64,000 bases of DNA, taken from the NCBI GenBank assembly GCA_020081605.1, contig JAHREC010000007.1, positions 558,001 to 622,000 of the forward strand, given 5' to 3'. The stretch is from Albifimbria verrucaria. Its lineage: Eukaryota > Ascomycota > Sordariomycetes > Hypocreales > Stachybotryaceae. The notes beneath the pieces were generated by a model that saw only the letters and a program-made list of their open reading frames with translations, did not search any database and was not told the origin of the DNA. The position numbers were made by a program, and so were the translations under genes. Numbering within the stretch: position 1 is the first letter of the stretch; each line of letters begins with the position of its first letter. Positions 36,108 to 48,383 of the stretch are shown piece after piece.

Positions 36108-37301
36108 AACTCACAAAACAAAAAAACAAAACCCCCAGCGATTGACGGGCATCTCTACGCGATGCTGGGGATCAATTCGCAAGACATGGCACTCGCATGC
36201 GGAGCAAAGACCTGTCAGGTAATATTGGGATGAGGAGGATTGCTTTCCCTGTACCCAAAACGCTAGATATAATCTTGTACTATTAGATACGACTCGGGGG
36301 TTTTACTCATCCATCATCAATTATATTTCCTCCCCTATTGATTACTTTACCTCTTGCTACGAGCAACAGGCGTAGGCTGTTGTGGTGTTCCCATTCGTGG
36401 AGAGGTGTGTCCATTCCACTCTCCACCTCATCGTCGAGTGTAGCATTTCGGCCACTCTTCTGGTATAAGCAACCCATAGATCCTAAAGATATTGAAAGAT
36501 GTAAGAATCTAAGCGGAGGTGATTTACTTAGGGCAAACATTTAACAGCTATCCTGAACTTATGTATTCCTGCTCACGAGGCAGTACATGTGATGTCCAAC
36601 ACTCATTGTCTTCTGTCCTCAATCATTCGAGATATCCAAGTTTTCACTGTCACTCTTTGAACTGCAGACCAATACAGTCAGTCACAGATAACTGCGACCA
36701 GGCATGCTCTGGTAACCCGAAGGAAGTCTGAATCAAAATTCTCCAACCTGTCCAGCCTCGCGAGAGTAAGTTATCGCATTTGTATATGCGAACCAATTAC
36801 GGATTGTCCAGCATAGTTACGCAAGTTAAAAATTAGTTTTATACGTACAAAGCAGGCAGCGGCGTGCAATTTCCCCCTTTCCTCCTCCCACTAATTCTCC
36901 TCCCTCTACCAATCCTCCTCCTCTTGCAGCTGAAAAAAAAACATCGACAATTTAGACGAGGCTCTCGTACATGCAAACACATATGCCTATTGGTGTTTGA
37001 GTAAGTCCTAACTTTCTTTTTCCATTAATTCATCACATCACTAAATCACGACAAAGGTATTTAGATCAAAAAAAAAAACCCCGATTATGTTGCCGTGTAA
37101 GGTAGTCTAATATTATTCTTGATCCTTAACTTATACACTTGTAGAGACGGACAATTAGTTAAGCCACCTTAGCGAACACTTTTAATTAGTGGGAAAAGTT
37201 GAAGATGTGGAAGAGTCTTAATAACCGACTTACAATAATGGTACTATGCTATGTGGGTTCATTGCTTGTCTTCTATTTTAGACGCTTATTTAAATCTTGA
37301 T
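36108..37301. other. AT-rich accessory intergenic region with a gene relic
   Basis: About 1.2 kb. It holds an A-rich run with CCCCC at 36117-36137, low-GC sequence and a metallopeptidase exon relic near 36948-37013 (listed separately). No intact gene is seen. Confidence 0.5.
36948..37013 (+). pseudogene. Relic exon of a secreted HExxH metallopeptidase
   Basis: The plus-strand reading ends in ANTYAYWCL directly before a GTAAGT donor. The intact metallopeptidase gene at 55685-56962 has ADTYAYWCL directly before a GTGAGT donor at 56715. The residues ahead (an EAL..AN pattern versus EAI..AD) also match. No zinc-binding HExxH or signal peptide part could be found upstream in this copy, so it is a truncated leftover. 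Confidence 0.6.
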
Positions 37302-40300
37302 TTAGGCATCAATATCAGCCCCATATTCAAGGAGAACCTGTACTATAGTCTCATGACTATTTCGGATTGCCCATTTTAATGCTGTTAATCCAGTCTTATT
37401 CCGAGCATTTACATTAGCCCCTTTCTGAATTAGACGCCTTACTATAGCCAGGGAACCAACAAATGAGGCCCATATTAATGCTGTCCATCCATTATTGTCC
37501 TGAGCGTTAATATCCGCTTCATTCTCAATAAGGAGTCCCGCCAAAGCTTCGTGTCTATTTAGTAAGGCCCATGTTAATGCTGTCCATCCATTATTATCGC
37601 GGATATTTATTCCCGCCCCTTCTTAATTAGAAGGCGGGCGATAGCCTCATATCCTTTACATGAGGTCCATATTAGTGCTGTTGGCCCATGATTATCCTGA
37701 ATATTGACATCCGCCCCGTTCTCGAGGAGAAACTTTACCTTGGCCTGATACCCATACATTGATGCCAAAAGAAGAGGAGTACCGCCAAGTCTATCGTGTT
37801 CGTTGATACACATTCCATGATTAACCAAGAATTTCACGAAGGTCAGGCTGGCCTCTTCAACAGCCCAGGTTAAGGGTGTTCGGCCGTGATATGCCTCAGG
37901 GCTTCTCCTATATCTAAAACCTTCAGTGATGTTAACGCCTTCGGATATGAATGAAGACAATCCCAATAGTGCAGCCACCGCATCTTTGTGACCGTTGTGC
38001 AATGCAGCGAAAAATGGATACTCGTAAACTTCCCCAGCAACATAGGTAGCTGGTTCCTTTTTATTTGTATGCGAATGAGGTTGCCCAGCCCTTCATCCGC
38101 TAGGATATAGAGAGGGTTTGTGTTATCACAATATTTACGGACTCCATGCTTCCTAAAGAGACTAATCGTCCTAATCCCCGGTGAGGTTAAGAATCGAGAT
38201 AAGAAGTCGTTTTGAGGAATCGTGAGCGCGGCGACATTAGCGTGGTAAAGGACCTGCTGGCTAGCATATTCTAAAAATGAGTATTTCTTTACTAATGCAT
38301 CCCGCTTATCTTTGTCCTTGGATCCGTGGAGATATGCTTGGATACCTGGAAGGGATATGTATGTATTGCAGTAGCGTTTTAGTCTCTCGTGGATGCGGGT
38401 TTCCCATTCAAATCCAAGCTCGGGCCACAATTCTTCGATGCCTCTCTTGCTCACCAAAAAGTCCCGTACTGATTCATGAATAAATTGTACAATTGGCTGC
38501 TCGGATTTAGATACCTCCGCAAGACCTTTCGAGGAGCTGGTGACTAATTTAGCACATGCGTGGATAGTTTTAACGTCTGGCAGCTCAATCTCAGCTTGGA
38601 CATCCTCCGAATTCTGATCCAGCAAGGTTATCCAGAGAGCATGGTAGAATTCAATTGGTGAAAGGGGTCGTTTTGCGCAGATGATCCAGAGAATACAGTG
38701 CAATAATCGTTCTGGTGTTTTTTATCACGCCTTAGCATGTTCTTAAATAGGTCGCTCAACTTGGTTGGAATCTCTGATAGCTTCTTCCTAAGGGTAAGAC
38801 CACCTTCATCGTTCTCTTTTTCAGGATGTCTACTACTAAGACAACCCACATAAAAATCCCGGCAGCCTTGCTTAGAAGCTGCGATTGTAAGTCTGCGCGA
38901 ATCAAGGGATCATCAATTGTGAGGTTACTCTTGATATACTGCTCCAAGTCTTCTGCATGTCCAGATTCGTCCTCTAGATTCAGGGAAATTCCCTTGCGGA
39001 GGCTGATGTATGGATACGGCCGACTTGCGAGCCAAATTCGGAATTGAATATTGTTTTCGGTTGCATGTTCTGCGAGGTCTTCGAAGAATTGGACCATATC
39101 CCTGACTTCTTGCTCGTCGCACTCGTCGAGGGCATCGATGAAGCATATAAAGGAGCGCCTGTCAAGGGCCATAACGGCACTCTGAAAAAGCTCCTTTAGA
39201 GTATCCAAATTTGGACAATCCTGCTGGTCCCGTGGAATGATCTCTGGGTTATCCAGAATTGATTGGAGGTCCCTAAACTCTCTAAACAGCTGTATTAGTA
39301 GAGACCGGTACATTCCCATAGTGGATTTTTCCAAGTCATTGCCACGGGAGTTAAAGAAGAAGGATACAGTGGTCGTTTCAGGCCCGTTATTTCTTTTTGT
39401 CTCCAAATAGATGAACTTCATTATGGTTGACTTTCCCGCACCTGGCTTGCCTCGCATCCATAAGATACCATGATTTTGCGATTGCGTTATAGGGTTAAGC
39501 CAATCCTGATATGCTGAGTGAGATATTAGCCACCGACAGGTTTTGGCATGTGCAGTTCGAATGCTAGTTCTACGAGCGTTTATCTGGAAGAAGCTAAGGG
39601 ATTCCAGTAATTGTTTGCGCCGTTTAGCAGCTCGTTCCTCTGTTCATAATATTCAGTTAAATACTAGCGGGAAAAAGGGCGAGATTAGTGGGCAGTATTA
39701 CTCTTATTAATAAGCTTAGGAAAATCTTCCAAGCGTGGAATATCATGGATAAGTTTCTTAGACGACGGTGGAAGCATTTCCAATAGTTCCCTTGCATATG
39801 CGGCTGCAGTCGCAGCTGCATAGGTTTGCCACTCTTTGTTCTTATGGGAGTCCGAATAATCGCAAATACCGCGAATTGGTAAGCATTGAAGACTTTCCAT
39901 TATACCGGCCGCCTCCATCTCGAAACATAGAGCTGAAAGTCGTTGGGCAATTTCATCTCGTGCCTTGCCGTTCTTCATAACCCTGTTGCCTGAAGCGATT
40001 ACTCCATAGTGTATTTTAGGTTCTTTAAAGAGACGCACGCCTCGTTGTTGAATCTTTTCCAGATCGCAATTGTCGCATGTTGGCATACCAACAGGGTGAT
40101 TGTAAGACGCTTGGAAGAGGTAGTCGAGATGCTCTGGACGCGAGATAGTTGGGACCTTGTTCTGCAAGAGGGTTATCAGTCGATCGCTAGAACGATGCAA
40201 TCCATGCTTCGATCTTAGAGCAGACACAGTCGAGTTCAGCAGCTTGGCAGGAATCTTCGGATCAGCTGTTATCTCGAACCTTCCATCTCCGACATCCTTG

Positions 40301-40764
40301 CCTAGATCGTATTGCATTACTCTGGTACCGACAACAACATCACCTAGGTATACGTCGGCCATGTTAGGTGCTCCACCACCGATACCTACCATTAATGTAG
40401 CGCGGATATTCGGAAAGCTTCGTTTTAAATTTGTGGCGACAATTGCAGCGTTGTTCGTTCCATACTGCCCAGGCAAACATACCATGACGACATTGTGCTG
40501 GTCGATGCGCCCTAGCACATAAGTGTTTTCATCGTTATCATGGACGGGTAGCTGCCGATGTTCCTCATCTAGCATGGCACGAGATACCGCTAGCTCCAAA
40601 TGGAGCGCGCAGATCCAGGCAATCTCGTAATCGTCATGCCCAAATGTGTAGGACTCATGCCGACTATTATCCACAGCGCCCTCAGCGGCGACACTGTGGC
40701 TTTTTGCTCGCTTCGATTGGCTTGCATCCGATCCGTTATAGTCATGCGACCGTTTCGGGTTCAT
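37302..40764 (-). CDS. PNP-NACHT-ankyrin NLR
   Basis: Fungal NLR with an N-terminal nucleoside-phosphorylase-like domain. Starting at MNPKRSHDY (40764), a nuclear-signal-like SQSKRAKSH is followed by the phosphorylase domain: WICALHLEL, VGIGGGAPN, YLGDVVVGT and FEMEAAGI, all typical of PNP_UDP domains in fungal NLRs. After an intron (39640-39701) a helical linker leads to the NACHT P-loop GKPGAGKST, Walker B ICFIDALDECDE and a WLASRPYPY sensor. A winged-helix region (AKRPLSPIEFYHALW; QFIHESVRDFL) precedes about seven ankyrin repeats ending at 37302. Frame breaks at 38818-38822, near 38719, near 38038 and at 37616-37619, each one base short. Such proteins are thought to link ligand sensing to an N-terminal enzymatic output. 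Confidence 0.87.
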
Positions 40765-41500
40765 TGCGCGATATCGCAATAAGCACAAAAGGCAAATTGG
40801 ATGAGAGAACCGCGCAGTAAGAACGACGTAAGAGTATATACATTAGACTGATGGCGTGACTTGCCTGGTGGTGAATCGGAAGCCTTCAAACTACCCGGCT
40901 TGCACCTGCCATTTGATCAAGCAAACCAATCCAGGACTCCTCAGTCTCTTGAGGCGATATATTATATAATAGCACAAAATCAGTCCCTGAGAGTCACACT
41001 AACACAAGTGCTAGATAGCATGCGGGTCGATGCATTATATAACGCTTCTAAACTTCCTATATTATAGCTTTAGACCGTCCGTTTGAGGTGGTGATTTTGG
41101 GACGCAGAGAAATGAAATCGAGAAGGGAGGGAATTTTACGAATCAGGACATTATAGGAAAAAGTACAGGTACAGCGCCTTAGGCTACCATACCACGTGGC
41201 CCTATAGGATCACCCCCTCTTAGTGAATAACTGTTGAACCGAAGAATTGATTTATTATCTAGCTTTTACCCCTCTTTTCTCGATATTTATATGGGTTAAT
41301 TAGCATAAAGCATATTTTGCATGAACATGGCCATTTGAATGTGTTCAATGCAGCTTGCCTTCATCATTCGAACCGCGTGTGCATTTTTGTGCCGGTTCAA
41401 CAAGGTGGGCCAAAATTTCCACCAAACGCCACGCAAGGAACAACTCTGGAACAACTTTATACCCCAGAGTTCCTCTCGCCATTACTATCAAAGCTAATAA
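40765..41500. other. Intergenic: NLR promoter and F-box-like gene upstream region
   Basis: Divergent spacing of about 0.7 kb. No gene recognised. Confidence 0.5.
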
Positions 41501-43291
41501 TGTCTGCCTTTGCCACTCTCAGCCTCGAGCTTCGCAATCTCGTTACCATCAATGTCAGTAATAGGTGTCTCAGCATGAGGAACCTTCCTAGTTGACTAAT
41601 AGTTTGAACAATATAGTTGTACGCATTTGGTAGTCCCTTACTGTCACTCAAAAATGCAAGCTTGATATGCAAGGAGTGGTATTATATGGCTGCTCCCTTC
41701 TTTTCCGCCATATCGAAATAGATATTATGTATCAACCATCGGAGACTGGAAATGCACAGATGAGCTTCTTATTTTCTAACGAACGAGTACGGAGTTATGT
41801 GCGCGAACTTACTCTTAACCGCTACTATCCTTACCCCGTTTTCGAAGAATGGGCAAACGATTCCGTTCGATTACTGGGACAACTTCCCCACTTGGAACAT
41901 ATCAAGTTTGTGAAACACCAAACATCGTACTAATTAAGATAGTTGAGTTTGCTAATCATGTGAGTAGCGTTTGTGCTGATGCAAGTGACGATTGGCTCAG
42001 TGAAGGCGGCTGCGATGAGGAGGAATACCTGTTTGTCGAAATTTATGATTGGAGAGACTCCTTTTCGCGCAGTTAAGACGCTCGAAAAACACATTACAGT
42101 TTCTTACCAGACATACGTCCATACAATTGATTATAGGATGGAGTATCTCCGCACTTTATCCTCGACAGATCAGCTGAATCCCTCAATTGGAGCACGTCTT
42201 GACTCCTCAGAATTTCAATTCTTCTATCACCGTCTTATAATCGTTGGTCACTTCCCTTGATTCCTAGCCCCCACCGCTCTTCAGCCTCGAAAGAGGTCAA
42301 TGAGCTACTAAAAGGCCACAACATTTTAAGGAAGCTACACCTAGAATTATCAGGAGAAGCATATGGCTATTTTCATCCCAACTGGGAGGAAGAGAAAGCT
42401 TGTGCTCTAGAAAATATTCAACTTGCAGCGCCAAACTTGAAAGATTTATCATTTTCAAACGACTTTACAATATCACCCAAGGCGTGGTCCAACTGGGCTT
42501 TAATCCCTTGGGCTCAATTACAATCGTTATCACTGTTTAGTCAGGAATTGATCAACCAATTCGAGTTGTGTTTACAGGGCGGGTCTCTTCTCTCTTTGCA
42601 AACGCTTCATTTACGCGGAAATGGGACAAAGCCCGCTTTACCACAGTTCATTCTATCCACCAAAGTGGCCCGTTTATTACTCCATTTCTATCTACCTGAT
42701 GCTCTCATCCACTACTTGAATTTCAGTGCCGAAAACGCCCAAAATCTTCAGTCTCTTTGTATCTACGGCAATGACCATAGGTACCAGCTCTCGGTATCTC
42801 ACGTGAAATTTCTGTCGGCTTGTCCTCAGCTTTCTTGGCTAAGCTTGGACTTGGAGAGGGATTATCTTCGTTACGACCCTGCAGTTTCGCCAAATTCAGA
42901 ATACCTCGACGCACTTGCAGCGCTTCGCCCACTTCAGCACCTGAACTTTTTGTTCCAGCAACTGAGAAGACTATCAAACTTCTGGATGAAAGGGAAGCCA
43001 TTGCAATCTACCTATTTCTTCAATCCCGGAAACAAGGCTGTAGCTTTTTGAGTGTAGATTTTTCATGGGAATGCTACTATTCGCGTGCTTCGTTAACTGT
43101 ATGGAATTGGGGAAAGCAGGGTTTTGATGGATGTGAGATATGCCAAAACACCTCGCCGCCTTGAGATTTGGGACTCTAGCCATGTTGAAATTGTGGAAGA
43201 ATGCGAAACTAGATGGAGAAAATGGTGGCATCGTTCAATTCCCTCTAGGCGATTTAAAGAGGCGGATTTTGAGGAAATCGACCTTGAATGA
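41501..43291 (+). CDS. F-box-like leucine-rich protein, copy A
   Basis: Paralogue of the gene at 57663-59474, with the same order of blocks. The N-terminus MSAFATLSLELRNLV is F-box-like. An intron in the same place as in copy B (41561 to about 41615) leads to LLSLKNASLICKEW and then MYQPSETGNAQMSFL and SNERVRSYVREL. The C-terminal 300 residues hold irregular Leu-rich strands (LQTLHLRGNGT, LSWLSLDLERD) and LTVWNWG. Several frame breaks (near 41700, 42070, 42255, 42950, 43110) interrupt it, more than in copy B, so it may be decaying, or suffer from the same base losses seen elsewhere. F-box proteins usually choose targets for SCF ubiquitin ligases; no substrate can be proposed. Confidence 0.55.
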
Positions 43292-44258
43292 AATTCATGG
43301 TTGATTTCTCCTATAGTATGGGTTTATTCCCAGCTAACTCTAATTCTTTTTCTTTTTGTTAAGTCACTACTAGCATGTATCATAAGCAGCGTCAAATTTA
43401 AAGTAGTTTGAAGCATTTCTACGTCCCCGGCAGCCTCCCTATTCTATCCACCCATGGTTGTTCACCTTTCCAGCATTTAGCTACTCTGAACAGTTTGGAG
43501 ATCAGTCACTGTATTTGTGCTCCATATACTCATCACGGCGTAGATTATACTATCACAAGAACGTTCATGAGAGCTAGTGTGTTAATTTCAGTTCTTTTGT
43601 ATAGCCTCGAATTATAATAACGCTGCGTCCCATTTTTAACTTGCCCCTCGTTACTTTATTGCCAGCCAAAGTATGCTTATTACCAGTTCTTGATTGGCTT
43701 TATACATTATATCATCTCCGTAGGGTTGTCTTTGCTTGGCTATAGTATATTTATATAGATCTCTTGTGTTGAGCATGGAAGGGAAGGGACAAGAGATCCA
43801 CGTTTAATTTAGCTACCTTGGATTTCTTTTGCTTCACTGCTCTTCACAAAAGCATAAAGACTGCAGTCTACCCGACCTTGCAGGAGGGGATAAATATGCA
43901 GCTTTCATCTTTCACCATGAAACAATTATGTGCTCCCTACCTTACATTCTTATGGAATATCAACTAATCAGATGATAGTTGATATTCAGCTTTACTCATG
44001 ACCTTCCTGACGTTATCATCATGGTTTTTAAGTAACCGGCCTTACGATCTGGGTTGTGGTGCTACTTTGTCCCAACAAGCTAGAGAAGGCACTCGTACTC
44101 ACATACCCGATCAGGGATTAAACATCTAGTAGCATGCAGCAACATGATTAGAAAGTTTTGCTGAAACCACTCAGCCATAGCTGAAATGAAGTATAATATT
44201 ATCATCATATCCCTGATTTAAAGAAATGCGTAATCCCAATTTGCATAAGCCCTGGCAC
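43292..44258. other. Intergenic region with a hairpin-forming inverted repeat
   Basis: About 1 kb of AT-rich sequence between convergent genes. Apart from the inverted repeat at 43955-43987 nothing is recognised. Confidence 0.5.
43955..43987. repeat. Perfect 12-bp inverted repeat with 9-nt loop
   Basis: Left arm GAATATCAACTA (43955-43966) and right arm TAGTTGATATTC (43976-43987) are exact reverse complements. It lies between two convergent genes. It could be a transcript hairpin or a trace of a small inverted-repeat element. Confidence 0.75.
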
Positions 44259-47171
44259 CTAACTAGTCACTGTTGTCAAAGGAGTTCTGTAGTGACTTAA
44301 CATAGTGAGATCCCCTCTAGATAGCCTACTCTTGTCCGCCCCAAATTTCAGTAATAACCGCACAAGACGTTCATTCTTGTCAAATGCCGCCTGTCTTAAA
44401 GCCAACCTTCCACCCTTCCAGCTATCCGGGGCATTTAAATCCACTACGTGTTCAAGCAATAACTGCATGAGAGATTCGTTGCTTTTTCTAGCCACCTGCT
44501 CCAGCGCGGCTTCCCACTGTTCTTCCTCAGGGTCGATATCCGCTCCATGCTTGAGAAGCAGTCTCACCATAGTCTCATTGCCGTTCGTGGCCGCCCTTTG
44601 TAGCACAGTGAATGTCCACCTGCTATGTGCGTTGATATCCGCGCCACGTTCAAGCAATAGTTGCACGGCAGGTTCGTTATTGTAGGCCACCGCTTGGAAT
44701 ATCGGGGTTCCGCGCTTAACATCTGCTCCGTGGTTAAGCAATAGCTGGATAAAAGATCTGCTGCCTTGTTCAGCCGCCATCATTAATACAGTTGTATCAT
44801 CTTTTCTCGTAGCATTTATATCTGCTCCGTGCTGAAGCAGCAGTTGGACAATTCTTTCATTGCCGCTCCCCGCCGCCTGGTGTAGTGCTCTTCCATCATT
44901 AGCATCCGCCCCATGATGGAGGAACAGTCGCACGATAGATTCACTACCCATCTTGGCTGCCTCACCTAGCACAGTCATGCCGTATTCATCTTCGGCGTGG
45001 AGATCTGCTCCATGCTCAAGCAACAGTTTTACGAGAGCCTCATTCCCGCTATGCGCTGCCTCATGTAGTGCAGTTCTTTCGTTTCTATGCCTAGAATTGA
45101 TATCCGCTTCCCACTCAAGAAGGATTTTAGCAATAGCTTCATTGCCGCTCCTTGCCGCATTCTGTAGAACTCCTTCATTTTTCACATCTGCTCCATGCTG
45201 AAGCAACAGTCGCACGAGAGACTCATTGCCGTTCTTTACTGCCTCATCTAGCGCTGTTATGCCCCATATTTTTTGTTGATATCTGCTCCATGCTCAAGCA
45301 ATAGTTTTACGAGAGCCTCATTCCCGCTCTGCGCTGCTTCCTGTAGCGCGATGCTACCATTTATCAGGCTAAAATTAACATCCGCTCCCCACTCAAGGAG
45401 TATTTTAACAATGGCTTCATTGCCACTCCTTGCCGCCTTTTGTAAAGCTCTTCCATCATTCACATCTGCTCCGTGTTGAAGCAATAGTTGCACCAGAGAT
45501 TCTTTGCCTTTTTCGGACGCAACCGCTAGCGCAGTCGTCTCCAACTCTCCTCTTACATTAGTATCCGCTCCATGCTTGAGGAGCAGCTTTACGATAGCTT
45601 CATTGTCATTCCTTGCCGCTCTCTGTAGTGCGGTCTCTGAACACCGCCCCTGTGTATCAATATTTGCGCCACATTCAAGCAACAGACGGACAAGGGATTC
45701 GTTGCCTCGTTCTGCCGCCTCTCCAAGCGCAGTCGCACCCAAGAATCCCGTAGCGTTGATATCCGCTCCATACTCAAGCAGCAGTCTCACGGAAGACTCG
45801 TTGCTCATCTTCACGGCCTGTTGCAATGCATGGCCGTACCGTCCTCTCCGTGCGTCAACGTCGGCTCCATATTCAAGTAATAATCGTATGACACATTCGT
45901 GGCTGGTTGCTACCACCTGTTGCAGGATGCTCCCACGCTGTGGGTCTTCTGAGTAAACATCTACTCCGTCTTCCAGAAGTAACCGAGCTATATCTTCATC
46001 GCCGAGTTCAGCCGCTAGGATAAATATCAAGTCTCGGTCTATACATGAGCTGCATATGGCTTCTTGAACGAGTAGTTGCTTCAGGGTCTTGTTGCTGGTT
46101 CCGGTTGCAAGATGGAGCGGTGTTTGTCCGTTATTATCTTTCGCGTTAAGGTCCGCTCCATTCTCCAGCAGCAGCATTGCTACGTCTTCGTGGCCCTCAG
46201 AGACTGCAAGATGAAGAGCTGTTTCTCGCTTGCAAGATATTGCCCCACATCTAAACCCTGCTGCAGGAGTACTTGCACAATAGCAACATATCCTTCGGAA
46301 GCGGAGATGTGTAACGCAGTATAACCTTGCTTGTTCTGAGATGAGAGATCAGCTCCACTTTCTATAAGTAGCTGCACGACATCGACTTGTCCAGAATACA
46401 CAGCGTCATGGAACGCCGAATTACCGGAGGCATCCTTCGCCTTATCGTTAGCCCCTGCATCGAGCAGCAATCGAACACAATCTAGGTTTCCTTTCATTGC
46501 AGCACAATGAAGTGCTGTTTTTCCTTGATCTGTTACTTTCGCAAGATCGGATCCAGAGTAAATGAAGAAGCGCAATATCAGCTCATTTCCAATCTCTGCA
46601 GCCCTGAGTAAATTTGAATCCTCCATCAGTTGTTTACGCTCTAACTGGGCTTCGTTGCAGAACGCTTTGATCTCTTCCTCCTGTAACTCATTTCCGGATC
46701 TTGATTTCTCCCCATGGAAGGTCCGTATGTGTCTTCGTAGATTATCTTTTCGGGATGCTCCTTAAAGTCGCATCCAGAGACGTTGCAATGGAAGCGCCCG
46801 GTGGCATTTTGATGCTTCGCGTTATGTCGATCAAGGTCGTTCCTTAATGCAAACCCTTTGTTGCACTGCTCGCAGCGGTATGGTCTGGTATGGGTTTTTC
46901 GGTGTCGGCTTCTATCTCTCAGTATACAATATACTAAGAAAAAAAGGGCAATGTACTGACTTTAACTGTCCACGTTTGGTGAAAATCTTGGGACAATCAT
47001 CACACCTCATAAGGCCAACACTGTGGCTGTTTGGGTGATTTTGGGCGTGGCTATTTTTGCGACGTCCATGACTCCGAATCTGCCACAGGGAGTTGTGTTT
47101 TCTTTTCCTTTGCAAAGGTCGCAGCGAATAAACTCGTACTTTTTGTCGTCAGGCTCTGCTGCAAAGTTCAT
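44259..47171 (-). CDS. C2H2 zinc finger-ankyrin repeat fusion protein
   Basis: The start at 47171 (MNFAAEPDDKKYEF) opens a first Cys-containing segment (RCDLCKG), followed by zinc fingers: CDDCPKIFTKRGQL joined over an intron (about 46926-46968) to RHRKTH, then YRCEQCNKGFALRNDLDRHNAKH, then FHCNVSGCDF...RRHIRTFH. A charged linker leads at about 46626 into a long ankyrin array of at least 22 repeats ending at 44259. The repeats are very alike (GNEALVKLLLEHGAD, GNEAIVKILLEW), which suggests recent shuffling. Frame breaks near 47080, 46763, 46200 and 45262 each lack one base. The DNA-binding half suggests a nuclear protein; the ankyrin half suggests protein-protein or ligand recognition. Similar fusions exist in fungal genomes, but a role cannot be assigned. 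Confidence 0.75.
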
Positions 47172-48010
47172 AGGACAATAGTAAAGCCTTCCAAATACAA
47201 ACTACGGTTTTATGAGCTACAATCAGTGTTACCAGAGATATAGTGCTGGAATTGATGGCAACATATGGATTAGCAGCGGGGCACAAATATTGATCGACCA
47301 TGGATGAGTGCCCTTTGCGTCGGGCTGGTCCGCAGGGCAGATGACCTGGAGCTCTATCATTGGTCGCCTTCTTGTTTCGCAGCAGCCGTAAAACAAGGGA
47401 TTTCTCTCTGGTCGACCGCCATGAGAGTTCTTGCCTGTAGTACCAGTAGCAGATTGTCTACACTGGTGGGCTTGAGTTGAGGAGTTGAATACAGAAGTAA
47501 TTACTTGGATGAGGGTCTTTGAATTTACAAGCTTCTAGATAGTAGATCGAGAAAAGGAAAACAAACACGTAAAGTATGTCAAAACAGACTACTGAAATAG
47601 TACTGTGACTGGCAAAGAGGGCGTGCACATGCGATGGTCTGACCTCACTGATGGGGCAAGAACAAAAAAAAAAAAAAACATAAGAGGCCTGCTTCCCCGT
47701 CCCATCACTTTCACTGCGGACAATTTCCAGCTTCTTCAGCATTACGCCAAGCGCTACTCTGTACACGCACCCTCGCTCTTCTACGCTTCATCATTGGTTG
47801 CTCCTCGTCCGTCGCACTAATGCAGCCACACCGACACACAACAGCCTCCAGCAATGGGCATCCGTAAGGCCTTTTTTTTAACACGAAAGCAGGTATGCCT
47901 CACATCCCTTTTCTACGAATTCTTGCTCTGTGCCGCCAACGCAATGGTAAGCCACCTTTGTCGCCATCCGTTACAGAAACAATCCATGGTGACCCCACAT
48001 TTACATAAAG
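47172..48010. other. Intergenic region with poly-A tract; possible upstream exon of next gene
   Basis: Contains a run of 16 A near 47665-47680. The first exon of the C2H2 gene downstream may lie here (an ATG at 47854 precedes a GTAAGG), but no joint could be proven. Confidence 0.4.
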
Positions 48011-48383
48011 CGCTCCAAGCGGAAGAGTGCATTGCAATTGGCCAGGATGCACAAAAACATTTGGACGGGTGCAAGAACGCGATCGTCACCTGAATTCAGT
48101 ACACCAAATGAAGAAGAAATTCAGGTGCATGGTCCCTGGTTGTGACCGAAATCAGCACCCATTCCTTAGGAAGGACAAGCTCCAGCGTCACATGAAGACA
48201 GTCCATAAGACTGGTGTCAACGACTTCGCCAACGTTAGCGACTTCACTAACGTCAACGGTTCCGTCAATGCCAATCCCAACGACTTCAATGTCGGCAAGT
48301 CCGATGTCTACGAGCCTGATGTCGACGACTTCAACCTCACCGACTACATCAACGAAGACTGCATTATCGACGGCGCCAACTGA
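48011..48383 (+). CDS. Small C2H2 zinc finger protein, 5' exon unassigned
   Basis: The frame opens after an acceptor-like AAAG at 48010 and contains two C2H2 fingers: CNWPGCTKTFGRVQERDRH with a following SVH, and CMVPGCDRNQHPFLRKDKLQRHMKTVH split by one insertion. The tail is acidic and asparagine-rich with repeated DF.NV units and could act as an activation region. No in-frame ATG precedes the first finger, so at least one exon upstream is missing. It stands in a divergent position to the zinc finger-ankyrin gene, about 0.8 kb away. Likely a small nuclear regulator; targets unknown. Confidence 0.55.

Noticed and set aside
36133..36172. CCCCAGC/GCTGGGG hairpin as a terminator
   Set aside because: Only a 7-bp stem with a long loop, inside a possibly coding exon; no reason to call it functional.
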